Positions 1 through 7,819 of a stretch of DNA of 23,394 nucleotides are shown here, piece after piece. The notes under the pieces were generated by a model that was not told where the DNA came from, did not search any database, and worked only from the letters and a program-made list of their open reading frames with translations. Location of the stretch: NCBI GenBank assembly GCA_025465145.1, contig JAODNS010000045.1, positions 1 to 23,394 on the forward strand, given 5' to 3'. Within the stretch, counting starts at the first letter, position 1. Every line of letters starts with the position of its first letter. This stretch comes from Frankiales bacterium. GTDB lineage: Bacteria > Actinomycetota > Actinomycetes > Mycobacteriales > SCTD01. A program made the translations under genes and the position numbers.

Positions 1-480
1 TGCCAGCAGCGGCCGCAGCGGCTTGGGCGCCAGCGCCCGCAGCTCGGCGGCTCCGGCCAGCCCCGCCATCGGCCCGTACGCGGTGAGAATCCAGGTGCCG
101 ACGCTCATGGGCGACGTCGGCTTGGCGACGCGGAGCATGTTGACGAAGCGCTCCGGCCGGCCGAGGTCGTGCACGAGCGCGGCCATGCTCGCCGAGATGC
201 CGACCAGGGCCCCGAGCCGGCCGGTGCGCCGCAGTGCCGGCCGGTCGGTCAGGTCGGCCCCCGCGGACAGCAGCGAGGAGCCGGCCGCGAGCCCGCCGAG
301 GAACAGGTACGCCGGGATGTCCTTCTCCCAGGGCGAGGCCTTCACCACCGGCCGGCCGTAGTACGACGTGAAGGTCGCGTCCGGCACCATCTGGTGCTCG
401 TCGCGCCGCTTGCCCTTGCGTCGGCGCCCGCCCGCCTGGCCGGTTGCGGCGAGGTGCCCGACGTCGCTCGACCTGCTCAC
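1..480 (-). CDS. nrfD: NrfD-type membrane subunit of formate dehydrogenase (3'-truncated by window edge)
   Basis: Membrane subunit that would anchor the FdhAB dimer and pass electrons from formate to the quinone pool. Only the first 160 residues lie in the window; the C-terminus is beyond base 1. The start is the GTG at 478-480, which overlaps the fdhB stop (GTGA), so translation is coupled. After a basic N-terminus (GGRRRKGKRRDEH) come PWEKDIPAYLFLGGLAAGSS (about residues 51-70) and LVHDLGRPERFVNMLRV followed by KPTSPMSVGTW, which are signature stretches of the NrfD/PsrC (polysulfide reductase) family. The hydrophobic segments visible are the first helices of the usual 8-10 TM bundle. The family uses no heme, unlike the cytochrome b556 gamma subunit of E. 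coli Fdh-N. The family call is firm; electron delivery to menaquinone is inferred. Confidence 0.9.
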   Translation of the reverse strand, partial: MSRSSDVGHLAATGQAGGRRRKGKRRDEHQMVPDATFTSYYGRPVVKASPWEKDIPAYLFLGGLAAGSSLLSAGADLTDRPALRRTGRLGALVGISASMAALVHDLGRPERFVNMLRVAKPTSPMSVGTWILTAYGPMAGLAGAAELRALAPKPLRPLLA

Positions 481-1493
481 GAACCGCTCCCGAACACGGC
501 CACCGCACCCGCGAGCATCGTCAGGGCGGCGAGGCCGGCCTTCTTCCACATCGCCGGCAGGTCCTTCGTGGTCACCACCGGGTCCGGCGGCAGTCCGTAG
601 ACCTCCGGCTCGTCGAGCAGCAGGAAGAACGCCCCGGTGCCGCCGACGCCGTCGTGCTCGTCGTGCCCGTAGAGCCGGGCGTCGTGCACTCCCGCAGCGT
701 GCAGTGCGTCCACCCGCTGCTGGGCCCGCTCGCGCAGCTCGTCGACGTCGCCGTACTGGATCGACTGCGTCGGGCAGGCCTTGGCGCAGGCCGGCGTCAG
801 CCCCTCGCCGATCCGGTCGTAGCAGAGCGTGCACTTCTGGGCAATGCCCGCGTTCTTCACCACCCCCTTCTCGCCGATGCGCCGGTCGATGACGCCGAAG
901 GGGCAGGCCGGGACGCAGTAGCCGCAGCCGTTGCAGATGTCGTCCTGCACGACGACGGTGCCGAACTCGGTCCGGAACAGCGATCCTGTGGGGCACACGT
1001 CGAGACAGGCGGCGTGCGTGCAGTGCTTGCAGACGTCGGACTCCATCAGCCACCGGAAGTCGGCGCGCCCGTCGCCGTTGGCACCGGGCAGCGTCACCCC
1101 CGGCATGCCGAGGTCGACGACCGTGTTGTCGGTGCCCAGCAGCGAGCGGTCGCCGGACAAGGCCTCGTCCGCTGCCCGGTTCAGCGCATCGGTCGCCCCC
1201 GGTCCTACCGGCTCACCGATCAGCCCGGTCTGCTGCGAGCCGAGCCGCTTCGGCTGCTCGATGAACGCGACGTGCCGCCAGGTGCTGGCGCCGAGCGCCC
1301 CGGTGTTGTCGTACGACGACCCGAGGAAGTTCATCCCGTCGTCCGGGATCGCGTTCCACTCCTTGCACGCGACCTCGCATGCCTTGCAGCCGATGCACAC
1401 GGAGGTGTCCGTGAAGAAGCCCTTGCGCGGCGGGGCGTCGGCCCAGCCGGCGTCGGGCGCCGGGTCGACCGGGCCGAACAGGCTGTTGCTCAT
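477..1493 (-). CDS. fdhB: Formate dehydrogenase beta subunit, four [4Fe-4S] clusters
   Basis: Electron-transfer subunit linking FdhA to the NrfD membrane subunit. It has 338 residues and four ferredoxin-type Cys groups: CIGCKACEVAC (33-43), CKHCTHAACLDVC (155-167), CNGCGYCVPAC (187-197) and CTLC with CAKAC (221-240), the pattern of FdnH/FdoH/HybA-like proteins. An insert of about 65 residues (84-148) separates the first group from the second. The C-terminus (about 316-335, KKAGLAALTMLAGAVAVFG) is a short hydrophobic stretch that could be a membrane anchor, as in E. coli FdnH. The ATG at 1491-1493 overlaps the fdhA stop (ATGA), and the stop overlaps the start of the membrane subunit, giving a coupled three-gene operon. 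No Tat signal is present, consistent with FdhA also lacking one. Confidence 0.95.
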   Translation of the reverse strand: MSNSLFGPVDPAPDAGWADAPPRKGFFTDTSVCIGCKACEVACKEWNAIPDDGMNFLGSSYDNTGALGASTWRHVAFIEQPKRLGSQQTGLIGEPVGPGATDALNRAADEALSGDRSLLGTDNTVVDLGMPGVTLPGANGDGRADFRWLMESDVCKHCTHAACLDVCPTGSLFRTEFGTVVVQDDICNGCGYCVPACPFGVIDRRIGEKGVVKNAGIAQKCTLCYDRIGEGLTPACAKACPTQSIQYGDVDELRERAQQRVDALHAAGVHDARLYGHDEHDGVGGTGAFFLLLDEPEVYGLPPDPVVTTKDLPAMWKKAGLAALTMLAGAVAVFGSGS

Positions 1494-4400
1494 GACGTGA
1501 ACCTCTGGTTGCCGGTCTCGACGGTGATGCCCGCCCGGCTGCGGTAGTCCTCGACGAAGCGCAGCAGCTCCGGCCCGCGGGGCCGTCGGCCGGGGACGAT
1601 GTCGCAGCTGGCCACCTTCGACTCCTGGATGTGCACGTTCGGGTCGAGGGACAGGCCGAACAGGTCGTTGGCCGCATCGCCGCTCACGACGGCGTCGCCG
1701 CCGACTCCCCAGTGGTAGGGCAGCCCCACCTGGTGGATCGTCTTGCCGCCGACCTTCAACGGCACCACGCGGTCAGTGACCAGCACGCGCGCCTCGATCG
1801 CCGTGCGCGCCGTGACGATCGTCGCCCAGCCGAGATGCTCGAGACCGCGCTCGCGGGCGTGCTCGGGCGACACCTCGCAGAAGAACTCCGGCTGCAGCTC
1901 GGACAGGTACGGCAGCCAGCGGCTCAGCCCGCCGGCGGTGTGGTGCTCGGTCAGCCGGTAGGTCGTGCACACGTACGGGAAGACGTCCGCCCCCGGCTCG
2001 CCCGCTGACGGGTTCTGCAGGTTGTCCTTGCGCGCGAAGGTCTCCCGGGTCGGGTTCCCCTGCTGGTGGTACATCGCGTTGCGCACCGGCGACTCGGACG
2101 GCTCGTAGTGCACCGGCATCGGCCCGTCGAGCAGCCCGGACGGCGCGTACAGCCAGCCCTTGCCGTCCGCCTGCATCACGAACGGGTCGTCGCCGGCCAG
2201 CGCGGCCGGTCCGGTCGCGCCCTCGGGCGGTCGGTACGACGGCGGCTTGGTGCCCTCGAAGTCGGGCACGTCGTGGCCGACCCACTTGGCCTGGTCCTCG
2301 TCCCACCAGACCAGCGCCTTCCGCTCGCTCCACGGCTTGCCGTCCGGATCCGCCGACGCGCGGTTGTAGAGCTGACGCCGGTTGAGCGGCCACGCCCAGC
2401 CCCAGTCGGGCGCGACCCAGCTCTGCTCGCTCCCCGGCTTGCGGCGGGCCGACTGATTGACGCCGTCCGCGTAGACGCCGGTGTAGATCCAGCAGCCGCC
2501 GGAGGTGGAGCCGTCCGGCTTCATCTGCAGGTAGCTGTTCAACAGCTGGCCGTCGGGCCCGAACCCGTTGATCTCGCGCAGGACGGCATCGGCGGACGGC
2601 TCCCCCTTCTCGTCCACCGGGTAGTCCCAGGTGAGGTCGAGCAGCGGCCGGTCACGCTCGAGCTCGCTGTCGCGCAGCCGCTCGCGCAGCTTCTGCCCGA
2701 GCAGGTGGAAGAACTCCAGCTCGCTGCGGCAGTCGCCCGGCGGGTCGACGGCCTTGTGGTGCCACTGCAGCATCCGCTGCGTCTGCGTGAACGTGCCCGA
2801 CTTCTCGGTGTGCGCGGCGGCCGGCAGGAAGAAGACCTCGGTGCCGATCTCCTCCGTCTTCAGCTCGCCGGTCTCGATCTCCGGCCCGTCCTTCCAGTAC
2901 GTCGCCGACTCGATCATGTTGAGGTCGCGGACGACCAGCCACGTGAGCTGCGCCATACCGAGCCGCTGCAGCCGCGCGTGCGCGGAGCCGACGGCGGGGT
3001 TCTGGCCGAGCAGGAAGTAGCCGTCCACCTTGCCGTCGTTCATGTCGAGCACGGTCCGGTAGGTGCCGTGGTCGCCAGAGATGCGCGGCAGGTAGTCAAA
3101 CGCCCAGCCGTTGTCCACCGTGGCCTTCTCGCCCCACCAGGCCTTCTGCAGGCTGACGCTGTACGACTCCGCGTTGGCCCAGAAGCCCTTCTGCTCGTGG
3201 TTGCGGATGGTGTCGAGGTAGGACTCGAACGACTCGTCCGCTCCCGCCTTGGGCATCGGCAGGTAGCCCGGCAGGATGTTGAACAGGGTCGGGATGTCGG
3301 TCGAGCCCTGGATGCTCGCGTGCCCGCGCAGGGCGAGGATGCCGCCGCCCGGCCGGCCCATGTTCCCGAGCAGCAGCTGGATGATCGCGCTGCCCCGGAT
3401 GTACTGGACACCGACGGAGTGGTGCGTCCAGCCGACGGAGTAGACCCAGCAGGTCGTCCGCTCGCGGCCGCTGTTGGCCGTCACCGCCTCGCACACCTCG
3501 AGGAACAGCTCCTTCGGGACGCCGCAGACCTCCTCGACCATCTCCGGCGTGTAGCGGGCGTAGTGCCGCTTGAGCACCTGGAAGACCGAGCGCGGGTGTT
3601 GCAGCGTCTCGTCGCGCTGGATCGTGTGCGGGTCGACCGACGGACCGCCCGAGCCGAGCGAGTGGCCCTCGGCATGTCCCTTGTCGGCTCCCCCGGCGCC
3701 GCCCTTGCCGACGCTGCCCTCGCTCGCACCGGCGTAGCCCCAGGAGGTCGGGTCGTAGGTCGCCTTCGCCTCGTCGTAGCCCGAGAACAGGCCGCCGAGG
3801 TCCTCGCTGTCGACGAACTCCTCGCCCACGAGGAAGGACGCGTTGGTGTACGCCTTCACGTACTCCTCGAAGTACAGCTCATTCTCGAGGATGTAGCGGA
3901 CGACGCCGCCGAGGAAGGCGATGTCGCTGCCGGCCCGCAGCGGGACGTGCGTGTCCGACACCGCCGACGTGCGGGTGAACCGCGGGTCGATGTGGATGAC
4001 CTTGGCGCCGCGCGCCTTCGCCTCCATCACCCACTGGAACCCGACCGGGTGGCACTCGGCCATGTTCGACCCCTGGATGACGATGCAGTCAGAGTGCTGC
4101 AGGTCCTGCAGGAAGGTCGTGGCGCCGCCACGGCCGAACGAGGCCCCCAGACTGGGAACGGTGGCGCTGTGTCAGATGCGCGCCTGGTTCTCGATCTGCA
4201 CGGCGCCCAGCGCCGTGAAGAGCTTCTTGATGAGGTAGTTCTCCTCGTTGTCGAGGGTGGCCCCTCCGAGGCTGGCGAAGCCGAGCGTGCGCCGGACCTT
4301 GTGGCCCTGGTCGTCCAGGTCCTGCCAGGTGCGGTTGCGCGTCTCGACGACCCGGTCCGCGATCATGTCGATCGCGACGTCGAGGTCGAGGTCCTCCCAG

Positions 4401-4741
4401 TCGGTGCCGTACGGGCGCCGGTAGCGGACCTTGGTGACCCGACCCGGGCTGTTCACCAGCTGCTCGCTGGCAGAGCCCTTGGGGCACAGCCGCCCGCGGC
4501 TCACCGGGCTGTTGGGGTCGCCCTCGATCTGGACGACCTTCTCGTCCTTGACGTAGACCTTCTGGCCGCAGCCGACGGCGCAGTACGGGCAGATGCTGTC
4601 GACGACGCGGTCCGCCGTCTTCGTGCGGGGCTGCAGCGCGGCCGTGCGCGCGGACTGCGCGGCCTTGCCGCGGCCCAGCGGGTCGTCGCCGGTCAGCTGG
4701 CGCACGACGGGCCAGGACAGGAAGGTCTTGCCCAGGTCCAC
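1490..4741 (-). CDS. fdhA: Formate dehydrogenase alpha subunit, selenoprotein (UGA = Sec190)
   Basis: Catalytic molybdopterin (Mo/W bis-MGD) subunit oxidising formate to CO2. Read through the in-frame TGA at 4172-4174, the gene encodes 1083 residues, close to E. coli FdnG/FdoG (about 1015). The residues around the TGA are QARI-[UGA]-HSATVPSLGASFGRG, the invariant site where Fdh-N/O enzymes carry the Sec that ligates the metal. The frame is the same on both sides, so no frameshift is needed. The N-terminal [4Fe-4S] site is Cys51, 54, 58 and 86; the molybdopterin dinucleotide-binding domain fills about the last 200 residues (FPYVCTTYRLTEHH onward). A Gly-rich insert lies at about 338-372. The GTG start at 4739-4741 has GAAGGAG about 7 nt upstream. 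The N-terminus (MDLGKTFLSWPVV) has no twin-arginine signal, so the enzyme is predicted to be cytoplasmic. SelABCD functions must be encoded elsewhere. A naive caller would report separate 189-aa and 857-aa proteins. Confidence 0.95.
4127..4174 (-). promoter_or_regulatory. Candidate bacterial SECIS element directly after the fdhA Sec codon
   Basis: On the fdhA mRNA, 15 nt after the UGA, CCCA-GUC-UGGG (4146-4156) forms a 4-bp stem with a GUC loop. It is extended by a CC/GG pair that leaves a 5'-side GUU bulge. The E. coli fdhF SECIS as I recall it has GCAGGUCUGC at the same distance from the UGA, so the GUCUG apical motif and its spacing match. An outer GCCAC/GUGGC pairing (about 4161-4165 with 4127-4131) may close a longer stem. 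An alternative hairpin (GGCC-UCGUUC-GGCC, 4133-4146) would compete. SelB would bind the apical part. Assigned by eye; no folding was run. Confidence 0.6.
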
Positions 4742-4811
4742 GTCCGCTCCTTCTGCTCGCCGCGGGACTACCCAACACCCCGCAGGTCACGCACGCCACA
4801 GGGGGTCGTGC

Positions 4812-4817
4812 AACCCT
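4812..4817 (+). promoter_or_regulatory. Candidate -10 hexamer for leaderless fdhD
   Basis: AACCCT ends 6 nt before the fdhD GTG (4824) in the 82-bp fdhA-fdhD divergent gap. It differs from TANNNT at the first base. No ribosome-binding site precedes the GTG, which supports a leaderless transcript. No -35 match was seen. Confidence 0.35.
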
Positions 4818-4823
4818 GGCCTG

Positions 4824-5666
4824 GTGGGCAGGCTGACGGCACGGCGCAAGGTGCTCCGCCTCGGCGGGGAGGTGCCGGTCGAGCGGCCGGACACCCTCGT
4901 GGTCGAGGAGCCGCTGGAGATCCGCGTGGGCGGCACCGCCCTCGTCGTCACGATGCGCACACCCGGCGACGACATGGACCTCGCGGCCGGCTTCCTCGTC
5001 AGCGAGGGCGTCGTCGCGGCCCAGCACGACGTGGTCGGCATCCGGTACTGCGCCGGCGCGGTGGCCGGCGACGTCAACACGTACAACGTCCTCGACGTCG
5101 ACCTGGCGGGGCACGTCCCGCCGCCGGACCCGTCGCTGGAGCGGTCGTTCTACACGACCAGCTCGTGCGGCCTGTGCGGCAAGGCGTCGCTCGACGCGGT
5201 GCGGACGGCGACCCGCTTCTCCGTCGCAGACGACCCGGTGCGGGTGACGCCGGAGCTGCTCTCGTCGCTGCCGGACCGGCTGCGCGAGGCCCAGCGCGTC
5301 TTCGACAAGACCGGCGGCCTGCACGCGGCCGGGCTGTTCAGCAGCGACGGCGAGCTGCTCTGCCTGCGCGAGGACGTCGGCCGCCACAACGCGGTCGACA
5401 AGGTCGTCGGCTGGGCCCTGCGCGAGGGCCGGCTGCCGCTGCGCGGGAGCGTCCTGCTGGTCAGCGGCCGGGCGTCGTTCGAGCTGACGCAGAAGGCGTG
5501 GATGGCCGGGGTCCCCGTGCTGGCCGCGGTCAGCGCGCCCTCGTCACTGGCCGTCGACCTCGCGACCGAGGCAGGCATGACCCTGGTCGGGTTTCTGCGC
5601 GGGCCGACGATGAACGTGTACGCGGGCGCCGAGCGCGTGGCTCAACGGTCGCCCTCCGTCAGCTGA
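4824..5666 (+). CDS. fdhD: Formate dehydrogenase accessory sulfurtransferase FdhD
   Basis: FdhD transfers sulfur from IscS to the Mo-bis-MGD cofactor, a step required for formate dehydrogenase activity. The 280-residue protein from this start carries the CXXC motif SSCGLCGKAS (Cys116, Cys119) and the conserved stretches RTPGDDMDLAAGFL, FDKTGGLHAAGLF and REDVGRHNAVDKVVG, followed by LLVSGRASFELTQKAWMAG and AVSAPSSLAVDLA. The open frame extends upstream to 4593, but that part lies antisense inside fdhA and is not FdhD-like. GTG 4824 matches the family N-terminus (VGRLTARRKV). Its divergence from fdhABC fits co-control of the enzyme and its activator. The 3' end overlaps the convergent gene at 5642-6001 by 25 bp. 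Confidence 0.95.
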   Translation: MGRLTARRKVLRLGGEVPVERPDTLVVEEPLEIRVGGTALVVTMRTPGDDMDLAAGFLVSEGVVAAQHDVVGIRYCAGAVAGDVNTYNVLDVDLAGHVPPPDPSLERSFYTTSSCGLCGKASLDAVRTATRFSVADDPVRVTPELLSSLPDRLREAQRVFDKTGGLHAAGLFSSDGELLCLREDVGRHNAVDKVVGWALREGRLPLRGSVLLVSGRASFELTQKAWMAGVPVLAAVSAPSSLAVDLATEAGMTLVGFLRGPTMNVYAGAERVAQRSPSVS

Positions 5667-6001
5667 CCGCGCACCGTGTCGGTGTGCCGGTTCACGCACT
5701 CCTCCAGGGCCGCCTCCTGCTGGGGCGTCGCGCCGCCGATCTTGAACCGGACCGGGAACCGGCCCTGCTTGCGCGGGTCGGGATCGCCCTGGTCCGCGAC
5801 CACGGTCACGCCCGGCAGCGAGCCGCAGTCACGCTTGAGGTCCACCCGTGCCTGCTGCCCCGCGTTCTGCTTCATCGTCACGACGAGCACCCGCGGGTCG
5901 CCGGCGAGCAGGTAGTTGAAGACGCCGGTGACGAGCATCGCGGCGAGGCACAGCGCGGCGAACAGCACGATCAGGAGCGTGTTCGTCCGCCGCGTCGCCA
6001 T
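5642..6001 (-). CDS. Small one-TM protein of unknown function
   Basis: A 119-residue protein of unrecognised family. One N-terminal membrane segment (about residues 8-33, TLLIVLFAALCLAAMLVTGVF) follows MATRRTN, giving an N-in orientation by the positive-inside rule. A hydrophilic extracytoplasmic domain of about 85 residues contains two Cys (59 and 102) that could form a disulfide. The ATG at 5999-6001 is preceded by GACAAT with a 6-nt spacer, so it may be leaderless. The frame is open further upstream but lies antisense to the divergent PH-domain gene. Its 3' end overlaps fdhD by 25 bp on the opposite strand. GC-rich third positions and the TM-plus-domain layout support a real gene; function unknown. 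Confidence 0.7.
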   Translation of the reverse strand: MATRRTNTLLIVLFAALCLAAMLVTGVFNYLLAGDPRVLVVTMKQNAGQQARVDLKRDCGSLPGVTVVADQGDPDPRKQGRFPVRFKIGGATPQQEAALEECVNRHTDTVRGQLTEGDR

Positions 6002-6007
6002 GCCCCC

Positions 6008-6028
6008 ATTGTCGCGGCAGGACAGGAT
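6008..6028. promoter_or_regulatory. Back-to-back -10 hexamers in a 33-bp divergent gap
   Basis: On the minus strand GACAAT (6008-6013) ends 6 nt before the ATG at 6001. On the plus strand CAGGAT (6023-6028) ends 6 nt before the GTG at 6035. Each differs from TANNNT at one base and sits where the -10 of a leaderless transcript belongs. Any -35 contacts would fall inside the other gene. Inferred from position only. Confidence 0.45.
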
Positions 6029-6034
6029 GGGCGC

Positions 6035-6502
6035 GTGGCGGAGCAGGAGTGGCGCAGACCCGACCGAGGGCTGCTCGTCGTCCGGCGCGCGCAGTGCCTG
6101 CTGCTGCTCGCGCTCCCCGGTCTGCTGCTGTCCGGGGGCGCGCTGCTCGCGGGTGCGGTTGAGGCGCTCGCGGCCCTGCTGGTGACCGTGGCGCTGACCG
6201 GGATCGCCCTGGTGTCGGCCGAGCGGCGCTGGTGCGCCTGGGGCTACGCGGAGCGAGACGACGACCTGCTGGTGCGGCGGGGCGTCCTCGTACGGCGGCT
6301 GTCCGTCGTGCCGTACGGGCGTCTGCAGTACGTCGACGTCACCGCCGGGCCGCTGGACCGGAGGCTGGGCATCGCGCGGGTCACGCTGCACACGGCCGCT
6401 GCCGCGAGCGATGCGTCGATCCCCGGACTCCCCGCTGCCGAGGCGACGCGGCTGCGCGACCGGCTGGCCGCGCTCGGCGAGGCGCGCGCGGCCGGCGTAT
6501 GA
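6035..6502 (+). CDS. bPH2 (DUF304) membrane protein, single PH domain
   Basis: A 155-residue protein with two adjacent hydrophobic helices (about 16-60, QCLLLLALPGLLLSGGALL and ALAALLVTVALTGIALVSA) followed by one bacterial PH-like (bPH2) domain. Its core, VVPYGRLQYVDVTAGPLDRRLGIARVTLHTA, matches the YdbS/YdbT pattern of Bacillus and actinobacteria. The domain starts after RWCAWGYAERDDDLLVRRGVLVRR. The GTG at 6035-6037 is chosen because the upstream frame is only antisense to the neighbouring gene and CAGGAT precedes this start. The stop overlaps the start of the next gene (ATGA at 6499-6502), the typical YdbS-YdbT arrangement. Molecular function in the family is poorly defined; membrane-associated protein or lipid interaction is inferred. 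Confidence 0.88.
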   Translation: MAEQEWRRPDRGLLVVRRAQCLLLLALPGLLLSGGALLAGAVEALAALLVTVALTGIALVSAERRWCAWGYAERDDDLLVRRGVLVRRLSVVPYGRLQYVDVTAGPLDRRLGIARVTLHTAAAASDASIPGLPAAEATRLRDRLAALGEARAAGV

Positions 6503-7803
6503 GCCCAGCTCCCGACGACTGGCACCGGCTGCATCCGCTCACGCCGCTGCTGCGCGGCGGCCGCGTGCTGCTGCTCCTCGCCGCCCTGGTCGGGCAGCAG
6601 GGGCTGCGGCAGGGCGACGGGCTGCGGCCGGCGTTCGTCGGCCTGGGCTCGCTCGCCGTCACCGCCCTCGCTGTGGGGGTCGGGTACGTGGTGTGGCGGA
6701 CCACGCGCTACCGCCTGACGGCAACCGAGCTGCAGGTGGAGAGCGGCCTGCTGAAGCGGCGCAGCCGGCGGGTGCCGCTGGCCCGGCTGCAGTCGGTGGA
6801 CGTGGTGCGGCCGATCATCGCGCGGATCGCGGGGCTGGCCGAGCTGCGGCTCGAGGTGGTCGGCGGGGGCAGCAGCGAGGCGCCCCTGGCGTACCTCGCC
6901 GATGAGGACGCACAGCGGCTCCGCCGCGCGATGCTCGCCTCCGGCCGCGAGGAGGAGGTCGTTGCTCGGGCGGACGATGCCGTGCTCGTGCAGGTGCCGA
7001 CCGGCGCGCTGGTCGCCAGCGCGCTGCTCGGCCCGCCGCTCGTGATCGCGCTGCTCCTGCTGCCCTGCCTTGTCGCCGTCGCGCTGGTGGCGCCGGCGGC
7101 CGCCGTACCGTTCGGGGCGGCCCTGCTGCCCGCGTACGCCGGCGTCTTCGCCGTCGCCGGTCGGCGGGTGCTGGCGGAGTACGGGTTCAGCGTCGCGGAG
7201 ACGCCGGACGGGCTGCGGCTCCGGCACGGACTGCTGGACACCCGGACGCAGACGATCCCGCCCGGACGGGTGCAGGCGGTGCGGCTGCTCGAGCCGCTGC
7301 TGTGGCGGCCGTGGGGCTGGGTGCGGGTGGAGGTGGACGTGGCCGGCTACGCGGGACGTGGCGAGGAGCAGTCGGCGACGTCCGCACTGCTGCCGGTCGC
7401 GCCGCGGCAGCTCGCGGAGGCACTGGTCGGGCGCGTGCTCGGCGGCGGGCTGCCCGTCGCTGCGGCACCGGTGCCCGAGCGGGCGCGCTGGCGGGCACCG
7501 CTGTCCCGGCGACGGCTGCGCGCCGGCCTGGACGACCGGCACCTGGTCACGACCAGCGGCGTGCTCACGACCACGACCGACGTGGTGCCGCTCGCGAAGG
7601 TGCAGAGCCTGCGGCTGACGGCCGGGCCGTGGCAGCAGCGGCTCGGGCTCACCACGCTGCACGTCGACACGGCCGGCCGGCGGCTGCCCGGGGCGAAGGC
7701 GCACCACCGCGATGCGGCGGAGGCGGCGGCGCTGCTGGACGAGCTGAGCCGGCGGACTCGGGCTGCGCGGCGGCTGGGTACCGTGCCAGCGACCCGACCC
7801 TGA
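6499..7803 (+). CDS. YdbT-like membrane protein with three bPH2 (DUF304) repeats
   Basis: A 434-residue membrane protein. TM pairs lie at about 22-66 and 170-222. Three bPH2 repeats are recognisable from the recurring strand-turn signature RVPLARLQSVDVVRPIIAR (91-109), TIPPGRVQAVRLLEPLLWRP (252-271) and VVPLAKVQSLRLTAGPWQQR (362-381). Each is followed by a beta strand (LRLEV, VRVEVDV, TLHVDTA). This is the larger partner of the YdbS/YdbT pair and is coupled by ATGA to the single-domain gene upstream. The next gene begins 17 bp after the stop, so transcription probably continues. The domain call is firm; the biochemical role is unknown. Confidence 0.9.
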   Translation: MSPAPDDWHRLHPLTPLLRGGRVLLLLAALVGQQGLRQGDGLRPAFVGLGSLAVTALAVGVGYVVWRTTRYRLTATELQVESGLLKRRSRRVPLARLQSVDVVRPIIARIAGLAELRLEVVGGGSSEAPLAYLADEDAQRLRRAMLASGREEEVVARADDAVLVQVPTGALVASALLGPPLVIALLLLPCLVAVALVAPAAAVPFGAALLPAYAGVFAVAGRRVLAEYGFSVAETPDGLRLRHGLLDTRTQTIPPGRVQAVRLLEPLLWRPWGWVRVEVDVAGYAGRGEEQSATSALLPVAPRQLAEALVGRVLGGGLPVAAAPVPERARWRAPLSRRRLRAGLDDRHLVTTSGVLTTTTDVVPLAKVQSLRLTAGPWQQRLGLTTLHVDTAGRRLPGAKAHHRDAAEAAALLDELSRRTRAARRLGTVPATRP

Positions 7804-7819
7804 CCTGGAGGAACCCCCC

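Noticed and set aside
4172..4174. TGA in fdhA as a nonsense mutation or sequencing error making a pseudogene
   Set aside because: It falls exactly at the Sec position, the frame continues intact for 893 codons, the activator fdhD and both partner subunits are intact, and a SECIS-like hairpin follows.
2066..6502. A 1478-codon plus-strand open frame antisense to fdhA
   Set aside because: Long antisense frames are expected in 72% GC genes. The translation is low-complexity Arg/Val/Leu/Ala-rich; only its end (6035-6502) is a real gene.
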